Origin: Prochlorococcus marinus str. AS9601
Lineage (GTDB): Bacteria; Cyanobacteriota; Cyanobacteriia; PCC-6307; Cyanobiaceae
NCBI RefSeq assembly: GCF_000015645.1
Contig: NC_008816.1
Coordinates: 1,605,887 to 1,669,886, forward strand
DNA length: 64,000 bases
Reading direction: 5' to 3'
Shown: one piece after another, positions 8,748 through 17,964 of the stretch
Layout: the number at the start of each line of letters is the position of its first letter
Position numbering within the stretch: position 1 is the first letter of the stretch
Position numbers and translations under genes: made by a program
Notes under the pieces: model-generated
Databases searched by the model: none
Seen by the model: only the letters and a program-made list of their open reading frames with translations
What the model was told of the DNA's origin: nothing

Positions 8748-10040
8748 TTAAGTAGATAAAGGAAGTAGAGAATCCTTTGAAATTAATTTTTCCTCTAATA
8801 GTTCAGATAATAATCGAATTAATGCAATTTTGATGTGAGCTATGTGAGAACCACCTTGAACAAAAATATTATAAGGATCTCTTAGAGGGGCATCAGCAGA
8901 AAATTCACTTGTACTACCTTCAATAAAGGTACCTCCTGCCATTAATAATTTTGAATCATATCCATCCATTGATGATGGAACAACATTTAGAAAAGAATCT
9001 ACTGGTGAAGAATTTTGAAAAGATTGACAAATTTTTTGTACCAAATCAGGATTATTCAATCTTACTGACTGAATAAGATCAGATCTATAAGTTGCTGGCT
9101 CTGGTAAAACCTTAAATCCCAAATTCTTAAAGACTGCTGCAACCATATCAGCACCTTTTAGTGATTCATGAACAATTTGTGGTGCTAAAAACAAACCCTG
9201 CAAAATTAATCTTCCTAATCCAAAATTTATTCCTGCAGAAGAGCCAATGCCTGGTGAGGTTAATCTAGAACATGCCATCTCAACCAACTCTGCATCTCCT
9301 GCAACGTACCCACCAGTAGGAACTATTGTTCCTCCCAAATTTTTAATCAATGAACCAGCAATTATATTTGCCCCTTTAGAAATTGGTTCACTATCTTCAA
9401 CAAGCTCACCATAACAGTTATCAACAAAACATATGCAGTTAGTATCAAGAGAATGAATAAGACTACAAATTTTCTCTATCTGATGATTCGTAAGAGACTT
9501 TCTCCAACTATATCCACAACTTTTTTGTATGAATACTAATTTACATGAATTTTCTTTAAAAAAATGAACAATTTTTTCTTCAAAAGAATCAAAATTCTCG
9601 CAGATATTTACTTGCTTGTATTCAATATCAAAATCTTTAAGTGATCCTTTTCCTCCTCCCCTTATTCCTATGACTTCTTCTAACGTGTCATATGGTTGTC
9701 CTGTAAGAGATAACATTACATCTCCGGGTCGAAGAATTCCAAATAAGACAGAACTTATTGCATGGGTTCCACTCACAAATTGCATCCTCACAGCAGCCTT
9801 TTCAGCAAGAAATAATCTTGCAAAAACTGCATCAATTTTTTCTCTAGATATATCATCATGACCACTACCAGAAGATTGATTGAAATGACTAGTAGAAACT
9901 TTTTCTTCCTTAAAAATTGTCAAAATATTTTCTAATTTCTGGAAAACCTGATTGGACCTTTCTTGGAAAACTTTACTTAAACTCTCTTCTACAGAAAAAA
10001 CAGTGTGTTCAGCCAGTTTTAAGTTATTGTCAAGAGTCAT
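8748..10040 (-). CDS. PLP-dependent enzyme of the aluminium-resistance / methionine gamma-lyase-like family
   Basis: 430 residues with a fold-type I aminotransferase layout. The N-terminal HFNQSSGSGHDD and RMQFVSGTHAISSVLFG segments, Asp207 (FVDNCYGE) and the probable PLP lysine Lys233 (IAGSLIKNLGG) match the family annotated as 'aluminium resistance protein' (YnbB type, Pfam Met_gamma_lyase). Actual substrates are not established; cystathionine- or methionine-lyase chemistry is possible. It overlaps no gene but lies 2 bp upstream of gcvH and 18 bp downstream of an HTH protein gene, a neighbourhood suggesting amino-acid metabolism. The family call is firm; the function is not. Confidence 0.85.
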   Translation of the reverse strand: MTLDNNLKLAEHTVFSVEESLSKVFQERSNQVFQKLENILTIFKEEKVSTSHFNQSSGSGHDDISREKIDAVFARLFLAEKAAVRMQFVSGTHAISSVLFGILRPGDVMLSLTGQPYDTLEEVIGIRGGGKGSLKDFDIEYKQVNICENFDSFEEKIVHFFKENSCKLVFIQKSCGYSWRKSLTNHQIEKICSLIHSLDTNCICFVDNCYGELVEDSEPISKGANIIAGSLIKNLGGTIVPTGGYVAGDAELVEMACSRLTSPGIGSSAGINFGLGRLILQGLFLAPQIVHESLKGADMVAAVFKNLGFKVLPEPATYRSDLIQSVRLNNPDLVQKICQSFQNSSPVDSFLNVVPSSMDGYDSKLLMAGGTFIEGSTSEFSADAPLRDPYNIFVQGGSHIAHIKIALIRLLSELLEEKLISKDSLLPLST

Positions 10041-10058
10041 TTATTATAAAAATTCATG

Positions 10059-10757
10059 TTATTTTTCAGAAGCTAAATTTCTTAATTCTGCTAGGAAAGC
10101 ATTAGGTCCCCTGCCCTGGAAATAAGAAAGTTTTTTTGAAGCCTCATATAAATCAAGAAGTTCTCCATCTAATTCTTCTGCAGTATAATCTCTAATTCCT
10201 GCAATTACTTCAGCAAAACGTTCTCTACGGGCAGATTTATTGACAGCATAGGCATCCATTACCCGCATTTTACATGATCTCCAAGCCTTATTCTGACAAA
10301 AATGCACTGAAAGAGCGTCACTTAAAGCAGAAGCTTCTTCATCTTCTATGTACCAGTCAAAAGATGAAGGTAGAGGTTTTAATCCTGAAAATATCTCGAA
10401 TAAATCCCCGGCCGACAATGGATTACCAGAATCATTTTTCAGGGGTAATGCAGACTCTTCCAAAGATTTCCATAACTCTGGGTAATCACTTTCAAAACGA
10501 TCCCTGATTTTTTCAATACCTTGATCAAGAATCGTATTAACTTGAGCTAAAGCAAGAAAAACTTCAGGACCTGGCGAAGATAACTTCCCATTCCTAAGAT
10601 TAGAAATTTGCGAATTATGAACTTTACCTAAATCAAGAACTTCTGAAAGTAATGGCAGTACTCTGTGAGACCAACCATTTCTTTCATGCCAGAGGTGTAT
10701 CAAATGAGCCATAGCCCTTCGACCTCTAGATAATTTATCGCGATATCCGAGACTCAC
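10059..10757 (-). CDS. Conserved cyanobacterial protein with XRE-like helix-turn-helix
   Basis: 232 residues from a GTG at 10757. Residues ~40-75 look like a Cro/C1-type helix-turn-helix: VHNSQISNLRNGKLSSPGPE places a recognition helix (SQISNLRNG) followed by FLALAQVN. The remainder is helical, with no recognised domain. The protein could be a DNA-binding regulator. Its start is divergent from the desaturase gene at 10833 with a 75-bp shared region, and it lies upstream of the PLP enzyme and gcvH-gcvP on its own strand, so either set could be a target. No biochemical role can be given from sequence. Confidence 0.7.
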   Translation of the reverse strand: MSLGYRDKLSRGRRAMAHLIHLWHERNGWSHRVLPLLSEVLDLGKVHNSQISNLRNGKLSSPGPEVFLALAQVNTILDQGIEKIRDRFESDYPELWKSLEESALPLKNDSGNPLSAGDLFEIFSGLKPLPSSFDWYIEDEEASALSDALSVHFCQNKAWRSCKMRVMDAYAVNKSARRERFAEVIAGIRDYTAEELDGELLDLYEASKKLSYFQGRGPNAFLAELRNLASEK

Positions 10758-10775
10758 AGATAATTAAACTTATCA

Positions 10776-10795
10776 ATAATATAGTATGATAATAT
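10776..10795. promoter_or_regulatory. Direct repeat in the divergent HTH/desaturase promoter region
   Basis: ATAATAT occurs at 10776-10782 and again at 10789-10795, 13 bp from start to start, inside the 75-bp region between the divergent starts at 10757 and 10833. TAATAT/ATATTA also form a 6-bp inverted pair here. These may be -10 elements of the two divergent promoters or an operator; AT-richness makes chance occurrence plausible. Confidence 0.3.
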
Positions 10796-10832
10796 TACAT
10801 ATCGGTAATTTTGAAAATAGTATTTCAATATC

Positions 10833-11771
10833 ATGAATTCAGTAATTTTCCAAGAAACAGCAAAATTAAAAAAACCTGTTCCAGCTGAAAAAGTTATAGA
10901 ACTCTCAGAAAAATTACTGGAACCTTCCAGTCATTCAAAAAGATATCCCCCAAGACTACATAAAACGTGGGGAACGATAGTTTTTATGGTTGCAATTCAT
11001 ATTCTATCCCTTATAGCTCTACAACCAAAATTTTGGAGTCTCCCTGCAGTCACTTCATTATTATTTTTTTACTGGGTAACTGCTTGTTTAGGAGTCACCC
11101 TTGGATATCACAGATTGTTATCACACAGATCGTTCATTGTACCAAGATGGTTAGAAAGATTTTTTGCTACCTGTGGAGCCATAAGTTGCCAGCATGGACC
11201 AATTGATTGGGTAGGTTTACATAGGCATCACCACTCTTTTTCAGATACTGAAGTAGATCATCACAATAGTAAAAAGGGGTTTTGGTGGAGTCATATGGGT
11301 TGGATGTTTAAAGACGTAGAAGCACTAAAAGCTGTTCCAAAACTAAGTGCAGATTTAATCAAGGATCCATACTATAGATTCTTAAATAAATATTTTTTGT
11401 TCTTACAAATTCCCATTGGACTTTCTTTGTACGTAATAGGTCAAAAATTAGGAGTTGGAGGATGGGCTCTAGTCCTTTGGGGAATTCCATTGAGGCTTGT
11501 GGTTGTTTATCATGTAACTTGGCTAGTCAACTCCGCGACGCACTGTTGGGGTAAAGCTCCATTTGAAAGTGGTGATTCATCTAAAAACAATGCATGGGTT
11601 GCTGCATTAACTTTTGGAGAAGGTTGGCATAATAACCATCATGCATTTCCCAATTCGGCAAAACAGGGATTATTTAAAGGTCAGATAGACATAACATGGG
11701 AACATATTAAGATTCTTGCGAAATTTGGTTTTGCAAAAAAAGTAAAGTTACCCTCTAGGTCTTATTATTAA
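10833..11771 (+). CDS. desC: Delta-9 acyl-lipid fatty acid desaturase
   Basis: 312 residues of the membrane di-iron desaturase family. The three histidine boxes are HRLLSH (93-98), HRHHH (130-134) and HNNHH (266-270), the delta-9 pattern, with hydrophobic helices between them. The enzyme introduces the first double bond into membrane lipid acyl chains using ferredoxin electrons. Picocyanobacteria often carry more than one desC-like gene, so desC is used in the family sense. The start is ATG 10833. An HTH gene is transcribed divergently from the adjacent 75-bp gap. rplI follows 20 bp downstream. Confidence 0.9.
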   Translation: MNSVIFQETAKLKKPVPAEKVIELSEKLLEPSSHSKRYPPRLHKTWGTIVFMVAIHILSLIALQPKFWSLPAVTSLLFFYWVTACLGVTLGYHRLLSHRSFIVPRWLERFFATCGAISCQHGPIDWVGLHRHHHSFSDTEVDHHNSKKGFWWSHMGWMFKDVEALKAVPKLSADLIKDPYYRFLNKYFLFLQIPIGLSLYVIGQKLGVGGWALVLWGIPLRLVVVYHVTWLVNSATHCWGKAPFESGDSSKNNAWVAALTFGEGWHNNHHAFPNSAKQGLFKGQIDITWEHIKILAKFGFAKKVKLPSRSYY

Positions 11772-11791
11772 CTATATTGTTCAATATTTTC

Positions 11792-12247
11792 ATGGCTAAA
11801 AGAGTACAAGTTGCATTAACTGAATCAATCGCGTCACTAGGTAAAGAAGGAGATCTAGTTGATGTAGCACCAGGATACGCAAGAAATTTTCTATTACCTT
11901 ATGGCAAGGCAATGAATGTAACACCAGCAGTCCTTAAGCAAATTGAGAGGAAGAAAGAAAAAGAAAAAATCGCTGCTGGTAAATTAAAGCAAGAAGCTTT
12001 AGATTTCCAAACTGCATTATCTACAATAGGTAGGTTCACTATCAAAAAACAGGTTGGAGAAGATGGTGTCCTTTTTGGAACGGTTACCAATGGTGATGTT
12101 GCCGAAGCGATAGAAGCGGCTACTAAAAAAGAAATTGATAGAAGGAACATTACTGTTCCTGATATTCATAATTTAGGTGCCTTTACTGCAAAAATAAAAT
12201 TACATCCAGAAGTAAATGCAGAAGTAAATATTGAAGTAACAAGTTAA
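11792..12247 (+). CDS. rplI: 50S ribosomal protein L9
   Basis: 151 residues starting [17 protein letters not shown], with the conserved [16 protein letters not shown] loop, the long connecting helix ([17 protein letters not shown]) and the C-terminal rRNA-binding domain ([20 protein letters not shown]). The frame is open upstream to an ATG at 11777, but the L9 family begins at MAKRVQV, so 11792 is chosen. dnaB follows 58 bp later; the rplI-dnaB order is widespread in bacteria and suggests co-transcription. Confidence 0.96.
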   Translation: MAKRVQVALTESIASLGKEGDLVDVAPGYARNFLLPYGKAMNVTPAVLKQIERKKEKEKIAAGKLKQEALDFQTALSTIGRFTIKKQVGEDGVLFGTVTNGDVAEAIEAATKKEIDRRNITVPDIHNLGAFTAKIKLHPEVNAEVNIEVTS

Positions 12248-12305
12248 TCAATTTGTTGCATTATTTTGAAAAGTAGCCAGAGTATATATCTAAGCAATTA
12301 AAGAT

Positions 12306-13688
12306 ATGGTTTCCGTACCTTTTCCAAATAATGGGCAAAATAAAAATTTTAAAAAGGATTTTAATAGTGAAAATGCTGGATTAGTTCCTCCTCAAAACGT
12401 TCAAGCAGAGGAAGCTGTGCTTGGAGGCATACTTCTTGATCCAGATGCGATCGGAAGAATTGCAGACTTAATTAAACCTGAAGCTTTTTATATAAACGCC
12501 CATCAAGAGATTTATAGAACAGCATTAATGTTGCATACCCAGGGAAAGCCAACTGATTTAACATCAATGAGTGCTTGGTTAGCAGATAATGGATCACTAG
12601 AAAAAATTGGAGGAAACGGCAAACTGGTAGAACTCGTTGAAAATGTTTCCTCTACAGCTTCCATAGAACAAGTTGCTAATTTAATTAACGACAAATTCAT
12701 GAGAAGGCAACTTATTAGATCTGGAAATGAAGTGGTTCAACTAGGTTTTGATCAAACTCAAGATACTAATGAAGTTCTAGACAAAGCAGAGCAAAAAATA
12801 TTTGAAATCAGTCAAGAAAAACCTTCAAAAGGTCTTACTCAAGCAGCTGAAATCCTTACAAGTACTTTCAATGAAATAGAGTCAAGATCATTAGGTACTT
12901 CAGTAGCTGGAATTCCTGTTAATTTCTACGATCTTGATGCGATGACTCAAGGTTTTCAAAGAAGTGATTTAATAATTGTTGCTGGAAGACCTTCAATGGG
13001 GAAAACTTCAATAGTTCTTAATCTGGCTAAAAATGTTGCACAATCTCAAGATTTACCTGTGTGTGTATTTAGCCTTGAAATGAGTAAAGAACAGTTGACA
13101 TATAGACTACTCTCTATGGAAGTGGGGATCGAAAGTGGCAGGCTAAGAACAGGAAGATTACAGCAAGAAGAATGGCCATTACTCGGAGAAGGTATCAATT
13201 CATTAGGTCAATTACCAATATTCATAGATGACAAGCCTAACCTAAGTGTTCTAGAGATGAGATCTCTATGCAGAAGATTAATAGCTGAACAAAAAAAAGA
13301 ACTTGGATTAATTGTGATTGATTATCTGCAGTTGATGGAAGGTTCAACCCCTGATAATAGAGTTCAAGAACTTTCACGAATAACAAGAGGTCTTAAAAGC
13401 ATGGCCAGAGAATTAAAAGTCCCAGTAGTAGCTTTATCTCAGCTTAGTAGAGGGGTTGAGTCTAGAACAAATAAAAGACCAATGTTAAGCGATCTAAGAG
13501 AATCAGGATCTATTGAACAAGACGCAGATTTAGTATTAATGATTTATAGAGATGAATACTATAATCCGGAGACTGAAGATAGAGGCATTACAGAAATCAT
13601 TGTCACTAAACATAGAAATGGACCCGTAGGAACTGTTAAATTATTATTTGAACCTCAATTTACGAGATTTAGGAATTTAGCTAATTAA
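12306..13688 (+). CDS. dnaB: Replicative DNA helicase
   Basis: 460 residues. The N-terminal domain starts at VPPQNVQAEEAVLGGILLD, and the RecA-like C-terminal domain has Walker A GRPSMGKTS (227-235), Walker B LIVIDYLQLM and the RESGSIEQDAD and HRNGPVG segments. The hexamer unwinds DNA ahead of the fork. Many cyanobacteria interrupt dnaB with an intein at or after the Walker A motif; this one is uninterrupted. Position after rplI and 12 bp before mnmG supports a replication/translation operon. Confidence 0.97.
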   Translation: MVSVPFPNNGQNKNFKKDFNSENAGLVPPQNVQAEEAVLGGILLDPDAIGRIADLIKPEAFYINAHQEIYRTALMLHTQGKPTDLTSMSAWLADNGSLEKIGGNGKLVELVENVSSTASIEQVANLINDKFMRRQLIRSGNEVVQLGFDQTQDTNEVLDKAEQKIFEISQEKPSKGLTQAAEILTSTFNEIESRSLGTSVAGIPVNFYDLDAMTQGFQRSDLIIVAGRPSMGKTSIVLNLAKNVAQSQDLPVCVFSLEMSKEQLTYRLLSMEVGIESGRLRTGRLQQEEWPLLGEGINSLGQLPIFIDDKPNLSVLEMRSLCRRLIAEQKKELGLIVIDYLQLMEGSTPDNRVQELSRITRGLKSMARELKVPVVALSQLSRGVESRTNKRPMLSDLRESGSIEQDADLVLMIYRDEYYNPETEDRGITEIIVTKHRNGPVGTVKLLFEPQFTRFRNLAN

Positions 13689-13700
13689 ATCGATCCTAAA

Positions 13701-15668
13701 ATGCAAGATCATAACTCAACAAATGAATCTTTTGACGTCATCGTTATTGGAGGAGGACATGCAGGATGCGAAGCCGCTATAACAACAGCAAAATTAGGTT
13801 TTTCTACTGCCTTATTTACAATCAATCTAGATAGGATTGCCTGGCAACCGTGTAATCCTGCTGTTGGGGGACCAGCAAAAAGTCAGTTGGTTCATGAAGT
13901 TGATGCATTAGGTGGAATTATTGGTAAATTAGCCGATGAAACAGCTATTCAAAAAAGAATATTAAATGCAAGTAGAGGCCCAGCTGTATGGGCGTTAAGA
14001 GCTCAGACAGATAAAAGAGAATACTCAAAAAAAATGATCGAAATACTACAAAATACAGATAATTTATCTTTAAAAGAAGCAATGATTACTGAACTGGATA
14101 TTGCAAAAACTGAACAAATTGGATTGAACTCAAAAAAAATCTTAAAAAAAAGAATAAAGGGTGTAAAAACATTCTTTGGTAGTTATTATTCCGCAAGATC
14201 AGTTATCATCACAGCTGGTACATTCTTAGAAGGAAGAATATGGATAGGAAATAAATCAATGTCAGCTGGCAGATCGGGCGAACAAGCAGCACAAGGTCTT
14301 ACTCAGAATTTACACGAAATTGGTATCAAAACAGAACGTTTAAAAACAGGTACTCCAGCAAGAGTTGATAAAAGAAGTATCATTTTTGATGAATTAGATG
14401 TTCAACCAAGTACTGCAGTAGATAAATATTTTTCGTTTGACCCAGATATAAAAAATAATATGCCCCAAGTTAGTTGTCACATCACAAGAACAACTACCAA
14501 AACCCATCAACTTATTAGAGATAATTTACATTTAACTCCCATTTACGGCGGTTTTATTGATAGTAAAGGGCCAAGATATTGTCCATCAATTGAAGATAAA
14601 ATCGTCAAATTTGCTAATAAAGAATCACATCAAATTTTCTTAGAACCAGAAGGAATTAATACCCCTGAAATATATGTACAAGGATTTTCTACAGGTTTAC
14701 CCGAAAATATTCAATTAGAACTTTTAAGGACCTTACCTGGATTAGGTGAATGTAAAATGTTGCGACCAGCATATGCTGTGGAGTATGACTATATACCTGC
14801 AACACAGCTCCAAACATCACTCGAAACGAAAGAAATTGAATATTTATTTAGCGCCGGACAAATTAATGGCACTACTGGTTATGAAGAAGCAGCAGCACAA
14901 GGATTAGTTGCAGGAGTCAATGCGACAAGAAAACTAAACAAAAAAGATCCAATAATCTTCTCCAGAGAAAGCAGTTATATAGGAACAATGATCAATGATT
15001 TAATTACAAAAGATCTCAAAGAACCATATAGAGTTCTCACTAGTAGGAGTGAATATAGGTTAACTCTCAGAGGAGATAATGCAGATAGAAGATTAACACC
15101 ATTAGGTTATCAAATAGGGCTAATTAATGAGAAAAGATGGTCGGCCTATCAAGAAAAGATGAACCTCCTCGAAGAAGAGAAATTTAGATTGAATAATACT
15201 CGTTTAAAAAATACCGATGAAATATCAAAAAAAATAGAATTAGAAACGGGATCAAAAATCAAAGGCTCAACAACTTTGAAAGAACTCTTAAAAAGACCAA
15301 ACTTTCATTATTCAGATCTAATTAAATATAATTTGAATGAAAGAAATCTAGGTTCTTCAATACAGGAAGGTGTTGAAATAGATATTAAATACGAGGGTTA
15401 CCTTAAAAGACAAAAAAACAACATAGAACAAATAAATCGTCAAAGCTGTAAATCTCTGCCTCAAGAAATAAACTATGAAAAGATAGAGACATTATCTTTA
15501 GAAGCCAGAGAAAATTTGAATAAGATAAAGCCAAAAAATTTTGGTGATGCTTCAAAAATTCCCGGTGTCAGCAAAGCTGATTTAACTGCATTACTTGTTT
15601 GGCTAAAAATAAGAGAAATAAAAAAAGAAAAGGCAAATATTTTTGTCGAAAAAAAGTTATCATCTTAA
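13701..15668 (+). CDS. mnmG: tRNA uridine 5-carboxymethylaminomethyl modification enzyme MnmG (GidA)
   Basis: 655 residues, slightly longer than E. coli MnmG. The FAD-binding motif is [14 protein letters not shown] near residue 14, and the conserved segments [37 protein letters not shown] and the C-terminal helical domain with [17 protein letters not shown] are present. With MnmE it modifies U34 of certain tRNAs. It begins 12 bp after dnaB. The 3' end is followed by the chorismate lyase frame, which opens within 15 bp of the stop. Confidence 0.96.
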   Translation: MQDHNSTNESFDVIVIGGGHAGCEAAITTAKLGFSTALFTINLDRIAWQPCNPAVGGPAKSQLVHEVDALGGIIGKLADETAIQKRILNASRGPAVWALRAQTDKREYSKKMIEILQNTDNLSLKEAMITELDIAKTEQIGLNSKKILKKRIKGVKTFFGSYYSARSVIITAGTFLEGRIWIGNKSMSAGRSGEQAAQGLTQNLHEIGIKTERLKTGTPARVDKRSIIFDELDVQPSTAVDKYFSFDPDIKNNMPQVSCHITRTTTKTHQLIRDNLHLTPIYGGFIDSKGPRYCPSIEDKIVKFANKESHQIFLEPEGINTPEIYVQGFSTGLPENIQLELLRTLPGLGECKMLRPAYAVEYDYIPATQLQTSLETKEIEYLFSAGQINGTTGYEEAAAQGLVAGVNATRKLNKKDPIIFSRESSYIGTMINDLITKDLKEPYRVLTSRSEYRLTLRGDNADRRLTPLGYQIGLINEKRWSAYQEKMNLLEEEKFRLNNTRLKNTDEISKKIELETGSKIKGSTTLKELLKRPNFHYSDLIKYNLNERNLGSSIQEGVEIDIKYEGYLKRQKNNIEQINRQSCKSLPQEINYEKIETLSLEARENLNKIKPKNFGDASKIPGVSKADLTALLVWLKIREIKKEKANIFVEKKLSS

Positions 15669-15749
15669 AAGGATTCCGTCTGAGCACTGAATAATAAACT
15701 TTTTAAATCACCAAAAATTTTATGGGAAGAAAAAGCCTCTACTTTTTTA

Positions 15750-16295
15750 GTGAAAAATTCATTACCAAAAATATCTGGTCCATGGAAATTAATGCTGCTT
15801 GGGGATGGAAGTCCAACTAGACATTTACAGCTTTTAACTAATCAAGAGACGAAAATTAAATTAATTTCAATGCAAGTAGACCCTCTATTCATCTCAGAAG
15901 GACCTAAAGAATTAAATCAGTTAAATGGACCTTTAATTAGAAGACAAGTATGGATTAAAAACAATAATAAAAACCTAGCATGGGCTGAAAGTTGGTGGAA
16001 TGCGGAACAAGTGAATGAAAATTTAAAAGCCAAAGAAGAACCAATTTGGAAAAATTTAACACAAGACAGATCGGAATTGTTTAGAGAAGTTGATCGAATT
16101 TCACTTGTTAATTCAAATTGGTTAGAAGATCAATTTTGTTTTAAAGGCCCATTCTGGTCAAGAAATTATAGATTTTTTCGAGACAAAAAGCCTCTAACAA
16201 TTATTAGAGAAGTATTTAATCCACATTTAGAAAGTTTACTAGGCTATTCAGGAATTAAAGAATTCACGAAACTATACTCTTCTTCTTCTTCTTGA
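15750..16295 (+). CDS. Ycf21-type chorismate lyase
   Basis: 181 residues from a GTG at 15750. The central motif LLGDGSPTRHLQLLT is typical of the cyanobacterial/plastid Ycf21 family (DUF98), whose Synechocystis member has been linked to 4-hydroxybenzoate formation from chorismate for plastoquinone. The frame stays open upstream to a TGA at 15681, encoding plausible residues (LFKSPKILWEEKAS) without an ATG, GTG or TTG, so the true start may be a rare codon such as CTG 15687. The C-terminus is a run of five serines encoded by (TCT)5 that overlaps the antisense gene by 24 bp. Confidence 0.8.
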   Translation: MKNSLPKISGPWKLMLLGDGSPTRHLQLLTNQETKIKLISMQVDPLFISEGPKELNQLNGPLIRRQVWIKNNNKNLAWAESWWNAEQVNENLKAKEEPIWKNLTQDRSELFREVDRISLVNSNWLEDQFCFKGPFWSRNYRFFRDKKPLTIIREVFNPHLESLLGYSGIKEFTKLYSSSSS

Positions 16296-16838
16296 TCTGG
16301 GAAGATTTCTTGATTTTGATTGAACTTGTTGGTTTGATTGATCCCTCGAAGTATTAATCTCTTTTTCTGAAGCTCTTTGCCATCTTTCAACTTTGAAATC
16401 CATTTCATCTGGCCAATCTTCGTCCTTAGTCTCTTTCACGTAGGGTAATTTTTTTTGCTCAGTTGCCTGCAAATTTTTTTGTTGCCTTAAAGATATTGCT
16501 TCCAAAGGTCTTTTTGAGTGCTGTCTAGCAGATTCATAAGAATTTGATTCTCTGGAAAATGTCTTAATATCGCTATTATCATCGTAAAAATTCTCATCAT
16601 TCCAATCATCATTATCTTCATCAAAAAATAAATCCACTTTTTCAGATACCCATCTTCCTACTTTTTTAACACTCTTACTTGTTATTCCTTGAAAATCTGA
16701 GTTCCTTCTTTTACCTGGCCTAGCACCAGATACTCCATCAACGAATTGTCTTCCAGTTTCAAAAATTTTATCAACTTGTTTATCAACAAGATTTCTATCA
16801 AAACTATTTCTAAGATTTCTAATTCTCCTTGAATCCAT
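16272..16838 (-). CDS. Hypothetical low-complexity charged protein
   Basis: 188 residues from ATG 16838; no family recognised. The N-terminal ~65 residues are basic (MDSRRIRNLRNSFDRN, SGARPGKRRNS), followed by an acidic patch (FFDEDNDDWNDENFYDD, about residues 71-88), a Gln/Lys-rich middle and an Arg-rich tail (SRNLPRSRRRRRV). The composition suggests largely disordered protein, perhaps binding nucleic acid through its basic ends. Its last eight codons lie antisense to the end of the chorismate lyase gene, and the five tail arginines come from the same (TCT)5 repeat. Conservation of the N-terminus among relatives would confirm it. Confidence 0.65.
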   Translation of the reverse strand: MDSRRIRNLRNSFDRNLVDKQVDKIFETGRQFVDGVSGARPGKRRNSDFQGITSKSVKKVGRWVSEKVDLFFDEDNDDWNDENFYDDNSDIKTFSRESNSYESARQHSKRPLEAISLRQQKNLQATEQKKLPYVKETKDEDWPDEMDFKVERWQRASEKEINTSRDQSNQQVQSKSRNLPRSRRRRRV

Positions 16839-16923
16839 AAATTATTGTTCTTTTTAAGATATAAATTACATTAAAAAAATAAATAATTCCAAAGATAGAA
16901 ACAAAAACACATCTAAATTATTT

Positions 16924-17451
16924 CTAATCAAACAAAATTAAACACTTTTTATTCCATGATCCATTAAAGAAATTTACACAACATTTTTTACAGGCTATAT
17001 TCTTTATTCTTTTTCTATAAAAAAATTTCTCACCACAATGTTGACAAGTTCCTGTGTATTTTAATTCTCTCCTTTCTATAGGAAATGAGTGCCTTACAGC
17101 AATTTGAAAATTCTTCTCTTTTGAATTAATTTCATGCATCTTTTCTAGGAAATTTGGACCGTGTATCTCATTTTTCTTTAATATCCTATCTACCCATGCA
17201 TGTATCATTTCATGACATAAAGTACTGTTTATTTCACTATTGGATAATTTACTCAAGATAGGTTTCGATAAGATAATTTCAGAATCTATAAAACCATTAA
17301 TACGTTTTCTTTTATAAAAACCAGCAGTAGTTTTTAATCTATTATCACTCCATCTAACTTTTACTAAAGGTTGATTATTAACCGTTAAAGAATTTTCAAA
17401 ATATTGGCTATTAAATCTATGAAATAATGGTAAAAGAGGAATTACAGGCAT
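16924..17451 (-). CDS. SprT-like zinc metalloprotease family protein
   Basis: 175 residues. The zinc-binding HExxH motif is HEMIH (80-84), followed by His97 in EIHGPNF as the likely third ligand, the spacing seen in SprT-like domains. The C-terminus carries a zinc ribbon: CQHC and CKKC separated by about 16 residues. Eukaryotic SPRTN proteins of this fold degrade DNA-protein crosslinks; bacterial members are poorly characterised. It is convergent or divergent with no obvious partner; the upstream neighbour at 17536 is divergent by 84 bp. Confidence 0.88.
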   Translation of the reverse strand: MPVIPLLPLFHRFNSQYFENSLTVNNQPLVKVRWSDNRLKTTAGFYKRKRINGFIDSEIILSKPILSKLSNSEINSTLCHEMIHAWVDRILKKNEIHGPNFLEKMHEINSKEKNFQIAVRHSFPIERRELKYTGTCQHCGEKFFYRKRIKNIACKKCCVNFFNGSWNKKCLILFD

Positions 17452-17535
17452 TATGGATTAAAATTAGTATTATTTTGACAAAAAAGCCATCAAAAACGAT
17501 TTCTTTTCTTAAAGTAATAAAAAAGTAAAATTAAC

Positions 17536-17955
17536 ATGGATGCAACATTAGTTAAAGATATCGGAATTAAAGCATTATTAGTTGGAGGAGCTGTACTAGT
17601 TTCTTTTTGGACTTTTAATGCAGTCAAATTAGTTATAAGCGCCAGAGGAATTAATCCATTAGTAAGAAAGTTTTTCGATCAAATAGCTGCTGGCAGAATT
17701 GATGCAGCCTATGGTTTGACTACAAAAACTTATAAAACTCATGTAAAACGACAAGACTTTCTTAAATTTTTAGCTAGTTTAAACCTCAACAAATACAGAA
17801 ATTTAAAATCAGGAAGACCTAGAGTCCAAGAAGATCAAATCATAATAACTTTGAATTTAAAATCAGAAGACAAACAAGATGAGCTCCCATTAGATTTTAC
17901 TTTTGCAAAAACTGACAATGATTGGAAAATAGACAGAATAGCTAAAGTGAATTAA
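17536..17955 (+). CDS. Conserved membrane-anchored protein with NTF2-like domain
   Basis: 139 residues. One hydrophobic helix lies at residues ~12-32 (ALLVGGAVLVSFWTFNAVKLV), followed by a soluble alpha+beta domain with the pattern FFDQIAAGRIDAAYGLTTKTYK and a closing DFTFAKTDNDWKIDRI. That helix-then-strands layout resembles NTF2-like/DUF4864 domains. It is probably exposed on one side of the inner or thylakoid membrane. It starts 84 bp from the divergent SprT-like gene and ends 9 bp before the DNA ligase gene, with which it is likely co-transcribed. No function is assignable. Confidence 0.7.
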   Translation: MDATLVKDIGIKALLVGGAVLVSFWTFNAVKLVISARGINPLVRKFFDQIAAGRIDAAYGLTTKTYKTHVKRQDFLKFLASLNLNKYRNLKSGRPRVQEDQIIITLNLKSEDKQDELPLDFTFAKTDNDWKIDRIAKVN

Positions 17956-17964
17956 TAATTTCTT

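Noticed and set aside
12306..13688. Intein in DnaB
   Set aside because: The protein is 460 residues with contiguous Walker motifs, so no intein insert is present.
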